Positions 1 through 9,539 of a stretch of DNA of 64,000 nt are shown here, piece after piece. The position numbers were made by a program, and so were the translations under genes. The notes under the pieces are model-generated. The model had not been told where the DNA came from. It saw only the letters and a program-made list of their open reading frames with translations, and did no database searches. Source of the stretch: MH13 sp042140245 (GTDB lineage Bacteria > Pseudomonadota > Alphaproteobacteria > Rhizobiales > MH13); NCBI RefSeq assembly GCF_042140245.1, contig NZ_CP159483.1:2976001-3040000 (forward strand). The letters are read 5' to 3'. Each line of letters begins with the position of its first letter. Position 1 is the stretch's first letter.

Positions 1-3000
1 AGAACCAGTGTGGCACGGCCACCTTGGGCGCGTTCATACAGCCCCAAAAACCGCAGAAACGTCCCAGCATCGCCCGATGAGATCACCAGACTGTTGCTGG
101 CGCCAGCGGGAGCCAGCGTGCCCACCAAATCTGTACCATCAGTATGGCGTGCTCGAAGATCAAAGGTGGTGATGCGCTCTCCGGTTTGAGCATATCTGAG
201 CTGCACGTCGGCCAAGCTCGCCCCCTGCTGAGTAACAAGCTCGCCCACCTCAACATCAAGCGACAGCGCACCTGCAGCTTCTCGATCACCGCGCAGCAAA
301 TCGGGGGTGAGAACAAACCTATCGCCGGTCAGCCGCGCGGATATGTTCTGACTGTTGCGTGTAAGGTCCAATGCAAAACGACCAATACCGTCAATAGCCA
401 CACTCTCAAACTCAGCGACGCGCAGCTCGTCGTCTACAAAATCAAGGCTTCCGCGCACGGCCAAGCCATCAGCAGCCACCACAAGGTCGCGAATCTGCCG
501 TTGGTTATCTCGCTCCCGCACCGTAAAACTTGCACGTGAGGCAACACCAGCGGGCTTTCTGTAGCCAAGCTCAGCGATCGCGATGGTGGCATCGGTAAGG
601 TCAATCACCATTCTGCGCTCGCCATCAGCGTTTTCCTGGCCGAGGTCTACACCAATTGTGCCGGTTAGATAGTCGCCGAAGTCCAAACCCATTTGGCGTC
701 GATCATCGGCGTCCAAGACCATGGCCAGCAGCAAGCCATCGGTTCCAGGAGTTAGGTCCAAATCCGTCAAGATTCCGTCGAAACGTGCCTGTCCAAGCAG
801 CGATGTCCCCGTTTCGTCGGCAAGAATGCGGAAATTGCCATCCGACATGGTTCGCCCTTCAACCGGCTGACTGCTTGCAAAGTCGGTCACGATTGCTTCG
901 GTGGACGCCCGCACTGTGTCACGGTCGATCTCATCAGCAAGCACAGCTTCGATGCGCGAGGACAGCTCAACATGCCCTGTGACCGTTTCTGGGTCGAAGG
1001 GAACCGCATCCTCCAGCTCTAAGGGATCCATCAATGCCATATGAGCAAAACCAGATGCGGGTCCCTCCAAGTCCAGCTCAAGCCAAGCTAGGGGATCGGG
1101 ATCAGCATGATCGGCAATGAAGAACTCGGCTCTCGGCACGGCAATCGTTTCGCCTGTTTCTAAACGCCCAGCTCCGCCGTTACCGACCATATGGACAGTG
1201 CGCCCCGTCACCTCGATTGTTCCATCCAATCCAAACACCACCGGCAACTCACCCGCGGTGCGCATCACCAGGTTTTGGTATGGCGCCGATAGGCTGAGCA
1301 TGTCGTCGACAAGATAGGTGCGACCGTCTTCAACTTCGATATCCTCAAGACGCGCGGCAAAGGAAAACGTGCTTTCGCCCAGTCGGCCTTCGGCAACATT
1401 TTCCAGGAACCAGCTTCGTGCCTGCGGCGAAATAGGAAGCGGCCACATGGCTGCCAAATGCGGCACACGCATGGGCGTTGATTGGCCGACCAGCGAGACG
1501 AACGTCCCCTGTTCGGTTAGCTCCATCAAACCAGCATAGGCCACGCGCACATCGCCCATGGCCACCTGCATAAGCGGTAGATCGATCAAACGGCCGCTGT
1601 CATCAACAAAGAGTTCGAGCGATACGCTGCCAAGGGCGCGCTGAAGCGTTCGGCTGAGTTCAGGTTCCGGTGGTATGGCCAAGCGATAGCTGGGGGCAGC
1701 GAGGGTTAGCGCCATTCCGCGCCGCCCCTCGCGCACGGCTGGCGCCAGTGTGCCATTGAACACACCGCCTGTTTCTTGAAACTGGACCTGCGCGGAGATG
1801 ATATCGAACCGCCCGCTCTCACGGGTGTAGATCATCGGTACGGAGGCAAATTCCAAGATAGTGGCCGCACGCCGACTGGCCACCAGATAACCTGCATCAC
1901 TTTCGAATAGAGCGGCGATCTGGTTCACCGCACCATCATCTTCATCGCGCGTCACAACGATTTCGGAGGCAAGATTGGATTCGAACGTGACAGGTCCATC
2001 ACCAGTCAGCGCGTCGGTCACATCGCTGGTTTTCAAGCCTCTCAACAACAGATGCGAGAAGGCTTCGTCCTCGGCGATCTCTGCACCTGCCACGCGAGCA
2101 AGAACCGATGGCCCTTCCGGGGCACCGCTTTCGGCGTGGCGCACGATCAATGACAGCGGTTCAGCGCGCGTGGTGGTTGTCACCCGCGCGATCATCTCGC
2201 GGGCGTTTTCGCGGTCAATCGTCACCTGAAAATCATCAGGGTTTCGTAAGAAGGGAATGCCAGCATCCGGTCGCGGCACAATCACCAACTGATCGACTGT
2301 TATGCTTTCCAAACTCTGCCACGTGTCGCCAACGGTGATATCGGTCAGCGCGCGATCAAGGGCATCAAAGGCGTTGACTAAGCCTTCCAACCGCAGGCTT
2401 GCGAGCATATCAGGCGTTGCAATCTCGGCCTCTTCGCTCTGGGTGGCGGGCGCCAGCGCTTCAAAGTTATCGAAGCTGGCAACATCGGGGCTATCAAACG
2501 CGGATGCGGAAGGTCTCTGGATGCTGCGACTGAACTCGCGCATAGGCTCCAAGTCCACCACATCCAGCTGCGCCGTCTCCACGGAGATACGATCCGGAAC
2601 CAGGTTACGCCGAAGAACGTCCAGATATCGCACGCGCACACTCATTTCATCCAAGCTGAGCGATAAGCCTGGCGCGCTAAGAACGGCCCCCACCAGATCG
2701 ACACGGATGGTCGCGCCACCGACATGGGTCGTGAGTTCGTCGACGGTGAGTGTGAAGGGCGCTGGTGCGGATGCTTCAAGGCGCGCGAGCAGAGGTGCGG
2801 CAATGGCCTGCTCAACCAGCCGCTGGCCAGGCGGTGTTCCCAAAGCGAGCACCGGCAACATCAAGAACAAAGCAAGGATCGTGAGGCCTGCTACCAAGGC
2901 GGGTTTGCGTACACGTCCCCACGGAGCGACTGGCCCGTTGGGATGTGCGCTGTCGTCAGCGGACACTGGCTGACTGATGCCGTTTTCGGCAACAAGCTCA

Positions 3001-3026
3001 GACTGTGATGGCACTTCAACCTTCAC
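1..3026 (-). CDS. YhdP/AsmA-like envelope protein (DUF3971), 3' end outside window
   Basis: An uninterrupted frame of about 1008 codons runs off the left edge, so the C-terminus is missing. An N-terminal cytoplasmic stretch of about 42 residues precedes one hydrophobic segment (residues 43-63), followed by a long beta-rich extracytoplasmic part with no other membrane helix. Near the window edge the motif DAGTFLRFLGLYERAQGG is typical of the AsmA-like C-terminal region of YhdP/DUF3971 proteins. That family is thought to form long bridges moving phospholipid between inner and outer membrane; the role here is inferred from family. The start is a GTG at 3026 with GGGAG upstream, and an in-frame TAG lies shortly before it. 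It is transcribed divergently from the peroxiredoxin gene. An open frame on the opposite strand (2302-2973) is a shadow. Confidence 0.82.
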   Translation of the reverse strand, partial: MKVEVPSQSELVAENGISQPVSADDSAHPNGPVAPWGRVRKPALVAGLTILALFLMLPVLALGTPPGQRLVEQAIAAPLLARLEASAPAPFTLTVDELTTHVGGATIRVDLVGAVLSAPGLSLSLDEMSVRVRYLDVLRRNLVPDRISVETAQLDVVDLEPMREFSRSIQRPSASAFDSPDVASFDNFEALAPATQSEEAEIATPDMLASLRLEGLVNAFDALDRALTDITVGDTWQSLESITVDQLVIVPRPDAGIPFLRNPDDFQVTIDRENAREMIARVTTTTRAEPLSLIVRHAESGAPEGPSVLARVAGAEIAEDEAFSHLLLRGLKTSDVTDALTGDGPVTFESNLASEIVVTRDEDDGAVNQIAALFESDAGYLVASRRAATILEFASVPMIYTRESGRFDIISAQVQFQETGGVFNGTLAPAVREGRRGMALTLAAPSYRLAIPPEPELSRTLQRALGSVSLELFVDDSGRLIDLPLMQVAMGDVRVAYAGLMELTEQGTFVSLVGQSTPMRVPHLAAMWPLPISPQARSWFLENVAEGRLGESTFSFAARLEDIEVEDGRTYLVDDMLSLSAPYQNLVMRTAGELPVVFGLDGTIEVTGRTVHMVGNGGAGRLETGETIAVPRAEFFIADHADPDPLAWLELDLEGPASGFAHMALMDPLELEDAVPFDPETVTGHVELSSRIEAVLADEIDRDTVRASTEAIVTDFASSQPVEGRTMSDGNFRILADETGTSLLGQARFDGILTDLDLTPGTDGLLLAMVLDADDRRQMGLDFGDYLTGTIGVDLGQENADGERRMVIDLTDATIAIAELGYRKPAGVASRASFTVRERDNQRQIRDLVVAADGLAVRGSLDFVDDELRVAEFESVAIDGIGRFALDLTRNSQNISARLTGDRFVLTPDLLRGDREAAGALSLDVEVGELVTQQGASLADVQLRYAQTGERITTFDLRARHTDGTDLVGTLAPAGASNSLVISSGDAGTFLRFLGLYERAQGGRATLV

Positions 3027-3333
3027 GGATGATCCATGCTCCCGAGGCGTTCGCCTGCGATCTCTGCCGCTTGGCAACCTGTATCGTTTCTACCGCGTCA
3101 CGTGAACACGGGATTCCCTTGCTACCCACCGTTCTGCCCGAACGTAAGGAGTCGCGCAACGCCACATTCACATCGGCTAATGTAGAATGCTATGCACAAC
3201 AAACGGCAGGAGCATGGCATCGCGAGCCGATCTGTTGCTTGCGTCAAACCGTAGGGTTTGTCAGATCATTCATTCCCCGCAAAACCATACGAAGCCTTTG
3301 TTCCGGTGGCGCTGAACTTTTTGGAGATACATC
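3027..3333. other. divergent intergenic region
   Basis: This 307-base gap separates the leftward YhdP-like gene from the rightward peroxiredoxin gene and must hold both promoters. I see no convincing -35/-10 pair, RNA gene or long repeat. An open frame crossing it (3005-3337) has no recognisable product and overlaps both gene starts. Confidence 0.5.
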
Positions 3334-3816
3334 ATGACTGCATCGACTGCTGACCGCGTTGCTGAAGGCGAAAAAGCCCCCGACTTTACGCTTCCCACCG
3401 ATGGCGGTGGTTCGGTGAGCCTAAGCGCGTTGCAGGGCAAGCCGGTGGTCGTCTATTTTTATCCCAAAGACGATACCTCCGGCTGCACCAAGGAAGCGAT
3501 CGGGTTTTCCGAAGCAAAGGGCGACTTCGATGCGCTCGGCGCAACAATTGTTGGCATTTCACCCGATTCGGCGGCCAAGCATGACAAGTTCATCGCGAAG
3601 TACGACCTCACCATCCAGTTGGCAGCGGATGAGGAAAAGACGGTTGCCGAGGCCTATGGCGTCTGGGTGGAAAAGTCGATGTACGGCAAGAAATACATGG
3701 GTGTGGAGCGCTCAACCTTCTTGGTTGGCGCCGATGGCACCATCGCAAAAGCGTGGCGGAAGGTGAAAGTTCCCGGCCATGTGGATGAAGTCTTGGAAGC
3801 GACCAAAGCCCTTTAA
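3334..3816 (+). CDS. bcp: thiol peroxidase of the Bcp/PrxQ family
   Basis: A 160-residue peroxiredoxin that reduces hydrogen peroxide and organic peroxides in the cytoplasm using thioredoxin-type electrons. The N-terminal APDFTLP and the active-site segment YPKDDTSGCTKEAIGF are typical; the peroxidatic cysteine is Cys51. It is the only cysteine in the protein: the resolving cysteine found five residues later in E. coli Bcp is isoleucine here, so this is a 1-Cys form. TTTTTGGAGA upstream of the ATG is a good ribosome binding site. The DUF455 gene follows after 7 bases, suggesting one transcript. Confidence 0.95.
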   Translation: MTASTADRVAEGEKAPDFTLPTDGGGSVSLSALQGKPVVVYFYPKDDTSGCTKEAIGFSEAKGDFDALGATIVGISPDSAAKHDKFIAKYDLTIQLAADEEKTVAEAYGVWVEKSMYGKKYMGVERSTFLVGADGTIAKAWRKVKVPGHVDEVLEATKAL

Positions 3817-3823
3817 GCACTCC

Positions 3824-4633
3824 ATGAAGTCACTTGCCGAAGAGGCCATCACCGTTGTGCGGTTGGCTGACTTGGACGCCAAAGCAGACCATGCCTACGC
3901 GCTTGCCAAGGCATGGTTTGCTGGACGGGTCGGTGTTGGCTCAGTCGACCGCAACACACTCCCAGATGACCCCGGACGGCCTGAAAAGCCAGAGCTCATC
4001 GCACCCAGCCGCATGCCGCGGCGTTCCAAAGGCGGGGTGAAGGGGCGCGTCGCACTTCTGCATTCTCTGGCTCATATCGAACTGAGCGCAGTTGATCTCA
4101 CCTGGGACATGATCGCGCGTTCAGCAGGGCACCGCCTGCCGCGCTCTTACTATGACAATTGGGTGCAGGTCGGGCTTGAAGAAGCCAAACATTTCAAACT
4201 GTTGGCCAATCGGCTCAAAGAGCTGGGCTCGCACTATGGCGCTTTGCCGGCCCATGCCGGGCTATGGGAAGCGGCACAATCGACCGGTCTTGATCTCACC
4301 GCACGCCTGGCGATCATTCCCCTGGTGCTTGAAGCGCGCGGACTGGATGTCACGCCCGCAACCATCCGTTCGTTGGAAGGACTGGGAGATCCAGACAGCG
4401 CAGCAATCCTGCGTACGATCTATCATGATGAAAAGAAGCATGTGGCCTTCGGCGCGAAATGGTTCCGCTACCTGTGCGACCGCGACCGACGCGCACCTGA
4501 ACCCACATTCCACGCTTTGGTGCGCAAACATTTTCGAGGCGCCATCAAACCACCGACCAATGATCGAGCGCGTGCCGAAGCTGGTTTGACGCCAGGATTT
4601 TACAAACCGCTGATGCCATTGACCGGCCATTAA
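3824..4633 (+). CDS. DUF455 ferritin-like protein
   Basis: A 269-residue protein of the DUF455 family, predicted to adopt a ferritin-like four-helix fold. Visible motifs that fit metal-ligand helices are HSLAHIELSAVDLTWD, EEAKHFKLL and HDEKKHVAFGAKWF, each carrying Glu/His pairs as in di-iron proteins. The biochemical function of the family is not established. I chose the ATG at 3824, just after the bcp stop; a start at 3779 in the same frame would lie inside bcp. Lying 7 bases behind bcp suggests co-transcription and perhaps a link to oxidative stress, but that is inference. Confidence 0.85.
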   Translation: MKSLAEEAITVVRLADLDAKADHAYALAKAWFAGRVGVGSVDRNTLPDDPGRPEKPELIAPSRMPRRSKGGVKGRVALLHSLAHIELSAVDLTWDMIARSAGHRLPRSYYDNWVQVGLEEAKHFKLLANRLKELGSHYGALPAHAGLWEAAQSTGLDLTARLAIIPLVLEARGLDVTPATIRSLEGLGDPDSAAILRTIYHDEKKHVAFGAKWFRYLCDRDRRAPEPTFHALVRKHFRGAIKPPTNDRARAEAGLTPGFYKPLMPLTGH

Positions 4634-4735
4634 ACGGAACTGGGAAACCATCGCAAACCACCTGTCCTAAACCTCACATTAACCATGCTGGGGCCAGATA
4701 GGCGCAACAGTTTGTGTATCAGTGGTGGGTTCCCA

Positions 4736-6133
4736 ATGGCGAATGGTGCGCCGCAGTCTTTGTCTCGATCATCGGCCATGCCGTCGTCCCAGGCGGATTT
4801 TCAAAAGTCCGTTCAAGCCAAGCAACTCAAGCGCGCTCGCGCTGACCGCCGCATTATTTTTGCCCATGGCGACAGCGTCCAGGTTTTGCGCATTGCCCCA
4901 TGGATGGGGGCATTGCTGGTCCTGTTTGTTTTGGCCGGATCGGTTGGGATTATCGCTTCGGCAAGCTACCTGTTCTTTCGCGATGAACTCTTTACCGCGT
5001 CCATCAAACGTCAGCATCAAATCCAAGTGGCCTACGAGGATCGCGTCTCAGATCTGCGCCGCGAGATTGATCGCATTACCTCGCGCCAACTGCTCAATCA
5101 ACAAGCCTATGAAGCGCGTGTTGAACGCCTGCTCACAGAGCATGTGCAGCTTTACGAGCAAGGTGCACGCCTCAATGTGATTCTTGATCGTGCGGGCTCT
5201 CTTGGCCTGGTACCGCGCCCTGCCCCGCCTTCTCCCGTGATCCCACCGAACCAGGAAGCCAGCCTTGGCAGCCGCCTCCAGCTCGGCACGATGGCGACGG
5301 ACATGTCGGCCTTCGCACCGATCCCTCCTGGCGAGTTGATCACTGGCAGCATCCCACAGCTGCCGCCACAGCGTGGCATGACAGTGATGCAGCAAGCCGT
5401 GACTGATCCCGCGGGTTTGTTGACCACACTGGATGAAACGCTGGAAGCGCGCGAGCACAACCAGATGATCGCGCTCGCAGGCCTTTCTGCTGAAGCCAAT
5501 CATGAAGCCGATGCCATTGTTGACGCTGTTGGTGGGTTGGGCATTCGCGTCTCATTGCCCAGTGCATCCATGGACCCATTGCCAACACAGCTCACGGGCG
5601 AAAGTGCAATGGGTGGTCCATTGCTCGCCCCTATGTCGGAAACTGATCGCTTTCAACTCTATGCCGATGACGCCGAGCGAGCTCTTGCCGATCTAAATGC
5701 TGCACGCGAGGCGATTGACCTGGTTCCTATCGCAGCTCCGGCGCGCAATGCGCGGCTAACTTCTCGCTTCGGTAACAGACGTGATCCGTTCACGCGGCGC
5801 TCAGCTTTTCACTCCGGTATCGACTACGCCGCACCCACTGGAACGCCAGTCTACGCACCAGCTGACGGTGTGGTGACACGCGCAGCCCGTCGTGGCGGCT
5901 ATGGGCTGATGATTGAAATCGATCACCCTCACGGACTTTCAACGCGTTTCGCGCATCTCTCACGCATGTTGGTTTCACCGGGGACCCAGGTTCAGCGCGG
6001 CGATGTTATTGGTCGTATCGGCTCCACAGGTCGAAGCACCGGCCCTCACCTGCATTATGAAGTGCGTCGTGGAACCCGCGCCATCGATCCCATGCCCTTT
6101 GTCCGCGCTGGGCAAAGCATTGACGCCTTGTAG
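4736..6133 (+). CDS. membrane-anchored M23 (LytM) peptidoglycan endopeptidase
   Basis: A protein of about 465 residues with a short basic N-terminus, one membrane segment (about residues 53-78), a coiled-coil-like charged region, a Pro-rich linker and a C-terminal LytM domain. The zinc ligands of the M23 family are present in HSGIDYAAPTG and HLHYEV, with the intervening FAHLS, so the peptidase should be active on peptide cross-links in the periplasm. A start at 4685 is possible, but no ribosome binding site is seen there; the ATG at 4736 follows GGTGGG. It lies about 100 bases after the DUF455 gene on the same strand. Confidence 0.88.
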   Translation: MANGAPQSLSRSSAMPSSQADFQKSVQAKQLKRARADRRIIFAHGDSVQVLRIAPWMGALLVLFVLAGSVGIIASASYLFFRDELFTASIKRQHQIQVAYEDRVSDLRREIDRITSRQLLNQQAYEARVERLLTEHVQLYEQGARLNVILDRAGSLGLVPRPAPPSPVIPPNQEASLGSRLQLGTMATDMSAFAPIPPGELITGSIPQLPPQRGMTVMQQAVTDPAGLLTTLDETLEAREHNQMIALAGLSAEANHEADAIVDAVGGLGIRVSLPSASMDPLPTQLTGESAMGGPLLAPMSETDRFQLYADDAERALADLNAAREAIDLVPIAAPARNARLTSRFGNRRDPFTRRSAFHSGIDYAAPTGTPVYAPADGVVTRAARRGGYGLMIEIDHPHGLSTRFAHLSRMLVSPGTQVQRGDVIGRIGSTGRSTGPHLHYEVRRGTRAIDPMPFVRAGQSIDAL

Positions 6134-6163
6134 AGCAGCAGTCTTTCACAGCCTGATCTGATA

Positions 6164-6976
6164 TCAGTAGAGCACGTTGGCCATTTTAGCCGCTCGGCGA
6201 AAGGTTCGTCCGACAGGCACAACACTGCCATCAGACAGTTCAAGACGGATCGCGCCATTGACCGACCGACGCGCCGTTACAGCATCTGCAGCAACCCAGT
6301 GCGAACGATGGATCTGTGCACCGTTGACCGGTCGCGCCTCAGCAATCGCATCCCGAAAACGCATCGCTACCAAGCTCCGGCCTCGATCGGTCACCACTTC
6401 TACATAGTGATCTTGCGCGCTCATGCGTAACAGCCTGCCGCGTCGTGCGCCGGGCAAGCGATCCAAGATCGGTGGAGATGACTCTTTGGCCAATGCTTGC
6501 TGAACAGGCAGATCAGCGGCAGGCTTTCTCCTCGATTGGCTGGTTGCCAAATGCATGATCGTCGCAATGGCCAAAACGACAAACGCACACTGGCCATACA
6601 GCTCCTTTGCTGTAGGGGCATCGATCCGTGATCCAAACAGGGTGGCGATGAGAATGACCACACTGGTGGCGGGGATTGATGCGACCAGCGATATGATGGG
6701 CAGCCAGGTTGCATCACGCCAGAACGAGTGGCCCATGAAGCGGTCAAAGCCCATGAATACAGCTTGGACTGGGATGGCCGTGCCCAATGTCACAAGAAGC
6801 CAATAGACATAGCGTTCAACAGTGAAGAAACCGGCGGTCGTACCAAAGGGACCGACCAAACCAGCAAGGAAGGCGATCAAAAGCAAGATCGATGCGCGCC
6901 GAGGCGTACCCATCAAGGCGACTGTGGCTCTGTGCAAAAGGGCTTGCTCGGCGACGTTGGCGATGTGTCGATGCAT
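6164..6976 (-). CDS. membrane-bound LytTR-type transcription regulator
   Basis: A 270-residue protein with four predicted membrane helices in its first 145 residues and a LytTR DNA-binding domain in the last 100. LytTR features are SAQDHYVEVVTDRGRSLV, FRDAIAE and the HRSHWVA segment. It probably senses a membrane or extracellular cue and binds direct repeats in promoters, without a receiver domain. The ATG at 6976 has GGAG nine bases upstream; an in-frame TTG at 7006 is less likely. Its 5' end faces the Ntn hydrolase gene, so the two are divergent and share a 86-base control region. The target genes are unknown. Confidence 0.85.
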   Translation of the reverse strand: MHRHIANVAEQALLHRATVALMGTPRRASILLLIAFLAGLVGPFGTTAGFFTVERYVYWLLVTLGTAIPVQAVFMGFDRFMGHSFWRDATWLPIISLVASIPATSVVILIATLFGSRIDAPTAKELYGQCAFVVLAIATIMHLATSQSRRKPAADLPVQQALAKESSPPILDRLPGARRGRLLRMSAQDHYVEVVTDRGRSLVAMRFRDAIAEARPVNGAQIHRSHWVAADAVTARRSVNGAIRLELSDGSVVPVGRTFRRAAKMANVLY

Positions 6977-7062
6977 TTGGCGAAACTCCGCTTGCTGCTC
7001 AGCCAACCAAACCGCAGGTCAAAGACGAGTGTGTTTTCTCGCTTTTGGAGCAACAGCCTGCA

Positions 7063-8175
7063 ATGACCCGCGTCACGCCCACCCTCATCGCGAAGTTGAA
7101 CATTGCCGGACTGCTATCAAGACGTTGGCCCTCTGTTTTGGCCAGTTGTCTGTTCGCTCCGGTAGCACTTGCCTGCTCAACCTTTGCTATCGGGCCGGAC
7201 GACAATCCGCTGATTGCTTACAGCTATGACGTCTCCATCGTCGGCAGCGGCTACATTTTCGTCAACCCATCGCAGGCGAAGCGATTCTCAATCATGGAAG
7301 GCAGCACAGCACGTTGGGACGTGGACCATGGCAGCATCACGTTCAACCAGATGGGGCTTGGAATGCCGACGGTTGGTATCAACACGATGGGGTTGGTTGT
7401 GTCCTTGATGTGGAACGACGATGTGATCTTCCCTTCCATCATCGATAGCGCCATCGTGAACGAGTTGGAATTAATCCAGATGGTGCTGGATCGCGCCGCG
7501 TCGGTCGACGAAGCTGCACAGCTTTTTCATGGAGCCTCCGTTCAGGCACTGGTGCCCATCCATTACTTCGTTGCTGACGCGGCTGGTGCAACAGCCATCG
7601 TGACCCCAACGCGGGGTGGCATGCACATTCATATGGGCGAGGATATGCCCATACGCGCGCTAACAAACTCCAGCTATGAGGTCCTTTTGCGCGATATCGA
7701 GGTCTATGCCGGGTTTGGAGGATCAACACCCTTGCCGCCGAGTTCCTTGGACCATGAGCCTAGCAACCAAGAACGGTTTGCTCTTGCAGCTTCAGCGGCT
7801 AACCAGCGAGATGCCGTTGCGGTGGATGACGCGTTTGACGCGTTGCTTTCCGTTCAAAATGCGCAAACGCGGTGGCAGGTGGTTTTTGATCCACGTGGCG
7901 GCATGATCCATTTCACCTTCCCTGATGATGATCGTCGATGGCAGATCGACATGGCGCAGGTCGATTTCGCGTGTTCAAGCTGGCCACGCGGGCAGAGCCT
8001 TGATGATCTGTCGACGCCTGACAACATGTTGACGTTTCCAACGCTTCACCAGGCAGGCTTGGTGGGCACACTGACCACGGTGCTTGATGGGTTTGTTGAC
8101 ACGATCGGCCTGCCTGCTGACATCGCTGAGCCACTAACCCAAGCTCAGTTGCATGCCCTGCACTGCCATCGGTGA
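7063..8175 (+). CDS. exported Ntn hydrolase, choloylglycine hydrolase / penicillin V acylase family
   Basis: A 370-residue linear-amide C-N hydrolase. A signal peptide ends in VALA at residue 37, and removal would leave Cys38 at the N-terminus, matching the catalytic N-terminal cysteine of Ntn hydrolases. Following CSTFAIG, the segment AYSYDV and the conserved LTNSSYE asparagine region fit the family. Known members cleave bile salts, penicillin V or acyl-homoserine lactones in the periplasm; the substrate here cannot be read from sequence. The site is not a lipobox, as Ala and not Leu is at -3. I chose the ATG at 7063, which gives a clean signal peptide; an open frame extends upstream to 6892 into the regulator gene. 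A LuxR receptor gene lies nearby. Confidence 0.83.
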   Translation: MTRVTPTLIAKLNIAGLLSRRWPSVLASCLFAPVALACSTFAIGPDDNPLIAYSYDVSIVGSGYIFVNPSQAKRFSIMEGSTARWDVDHGSITFNQMGLGMPTVGINTMGLVVSLMWNDDVIFPSIIDSAIVNELELIQMVLDRAASVDEAAQLFHGASVQALVPIHYFVADAAGATAIVTPTRGGMHIHMGEDMPIRALTNSSYEVLLRDIEVYAGFGGSTPLPPSSLDHEPSNQERFALAASAANQRDAVAVDDAFDALLSVQNAQTRWQVVFDPRGGMIHFTFPDDDRRWQIDMAQVDFACSSWPRGQSLDDLSTPDNMLTFPTLHQAGLVGTLTTVLDGFVDTIGLPADIAEPLTQAQLHALHCHR

Positions 8176-8197
8176 CCTGATCCAACTCCGCAATCGC

Positions 8198-9475
8198 TTA
8201 GCCACGATTGGGAAAGAGATGAAAGGTCAGCTTGGCTGAGTAGTTCTCGACATCTGCATCGCCAACCAGCACATCTCCGCTCAAGCGCAAGACACCCAAA
8301 TCGGGCAGCGCGAAGATCACCCCGGCCTCGATTTGGTTGGTCCAATCCTGCCCAGGAACCGCGGCGTTCGCCAGGGCAGTGGAGCCGATATATCCAAGAT
8401 ACGCCGCGCCACCACCTGGCCCCCAATCCATCCTGCGGCCAACACGTGCGGTGAGATCAAATTTGGTTTGATTAACCTCATCAGGTGATGTGCCGACGTG
8501 CAAGAAATTGACACCGACGCGCCCAGAGGCTGCCCATGGTGAGTCCGGGTGACCGGCAATGACCGTCGCGCCACCATTGGTGGAGAAGAGCAGCGATGTT
8601 TCATCAACCGTGTTGGCCGCTGTGTTGGCATCGAAGTCGGCAAAGCCAATGCCGACGGATCCATCAAGCCACAACCATGGCAGCACACCCACAAAGCCGC
8701 CGCCATAGAGTTCTGAGCGCCATACATCCAGTTCGCCGCCACCTTGTGTTTCCACGCGCGAGTAGGAGTTCAGCAGTCCGGCCTGCACCTGCAAGCGCGA
8801 GGCAAGCGAGTAGGTGATGAAGCTATCGTTTTGAAAGTCGGTAACCTCCGTGTCCACGAACGGGCTATCAACGCTGATGCTGCGGACGTTGAAATCGGTG
8901 GTTACGCCGTCAAAGCGAGGCGTTGAAAATCGAACACCACCAACGGAAGAAAACGCAGCCGATGTTTCGCGAATGCTCCTATCGATGGCAGCGAAGGGTC
9001 TGTGGAAGCCAGATTCCTGGGTCGGTGCATAGCCAAACAATGGGTTGTTTGGCTCAAACGTGCTGCCTATGCCGGAATAATCCATGTCTTGTGGGCGGGC
9101 CTGCCCGTCTTGGACGGTCTGGTTGCCCCATGCCAGCCCAGAGACAGCAAGGCGGTCGGAAACCCGTACGCCTGGACGGATTAAGCTACCAGCCGAGCTG
9201 TGCTTGATGCGATCCATCGTGGATGACCCACTGGACATGCAAGCAGAGTTTCCAGAGGACGTGCTGTTAGGCCCTGACGTGAATGTGGTAATCAAGGTCG
9301 AGCCAGAGCAGGAACAACCAGTAACAAATGGGGCGCTGGTAGACCCAACCTGAGCTTGGCAAACACTGAGTGGAAGCGTTATCGCATGCGCGTTTTGAGC
9401 TCCCAAAAACCCGTAGCCAACCAAACCCATTGTGGCTGAAACACCAGCCATAAAAACACGCGAAAACAGCCCCAT
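8198..9475 (-). CDS. exported protein, probable outer-membrane beta-barrel
   Basis: A 425-residue protein that I do not recognise by name. A signal peptide of about 31 residues ends in NAHA. It is followed by a Ser/Thr/Gly-rich stretch with four cysteines (residues about 38-80), then a region of alternating polar and aromatic residues such as VWRSELYGGGFVGVLPWLWL and a C-terminus ending SAKLTFHLFPNRG, resembling an autotransporter-type or porin-like barrel. The typical terminal Phe is missing. It lies 92 bases downstream of a LuxR gene on the same strand, which may regulate it, and converges with the Ntn hydrolase gene 22 bases away. Confidence 0.6.
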   Translation of the reverse strand: MGLFSRVFMAGVSATMGLVGYGFLGAQNAHAITLPLSVCQAQVGSTSAPFVTGCSCSGSTLITTFTSGPNSTSSGNSACMSSGSSTMDRIKHSSAGSLIRPGVRVSDRLAVSGLAWGNQTVQDGQARPQDMDYSGIGSTFEPNNPLFGYAPTQESGFHRPFAAIDRSIRETSAAFSSVGGVRFSTPRFDGVTTDFNVRSISVDSPFVDTEVTDFQNDSFITYSLASRLQVQAGLLNSYSRVETQGGGELDVWRSELYGGGFVGVLPWLWLDGSVGIGFADFDANTAANTVDETSLLFSTNGGATVIAGHPDSPWAASGRVGVNFLHVGTSPDEVNQTKFDLTARVGRRMDWGPGGGAAYLGYIGSTALANAAVPGQDWTNQIEAGVIFALPDLGVLRLSGDVLVGDADVENYSAKLTFHLFPNRG

Positions 9476-9484
9476 AAGACACCC

Positions 9485-9526
9485 CCGATACGCCTGAACT
9501 TTCGAGGCCGGAACTAAGCGTATCGG
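9485..9526. repeat. 9-bp inverted repeat in the barrel-gene leader
   Basis: CCGATACGC at 9485-9493 and GCGTATCGG at 9518-9526 are perfect inverted copies separated by 24 bases. They lie 10-50 bases upstream of the start at 9475, so they could form a leader hairpin or an operator. Confidence 0.5.
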
Positions 9527-9539
9527 TAGGCGGTCTGAA

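Noticed and set aside
2302..2973. Rightward open frame of 223 residues inside the YhdP-like gene
   Set aside because: It is antisense to a continuous, recognisable protein, is Ser/Arg-rich without motifs, and has no ribosome site.
3005..3337. 110-residue open frame in the divergent gap
   Set aside because: It overlaps the starts of both flanking genes and has no recognisable product.
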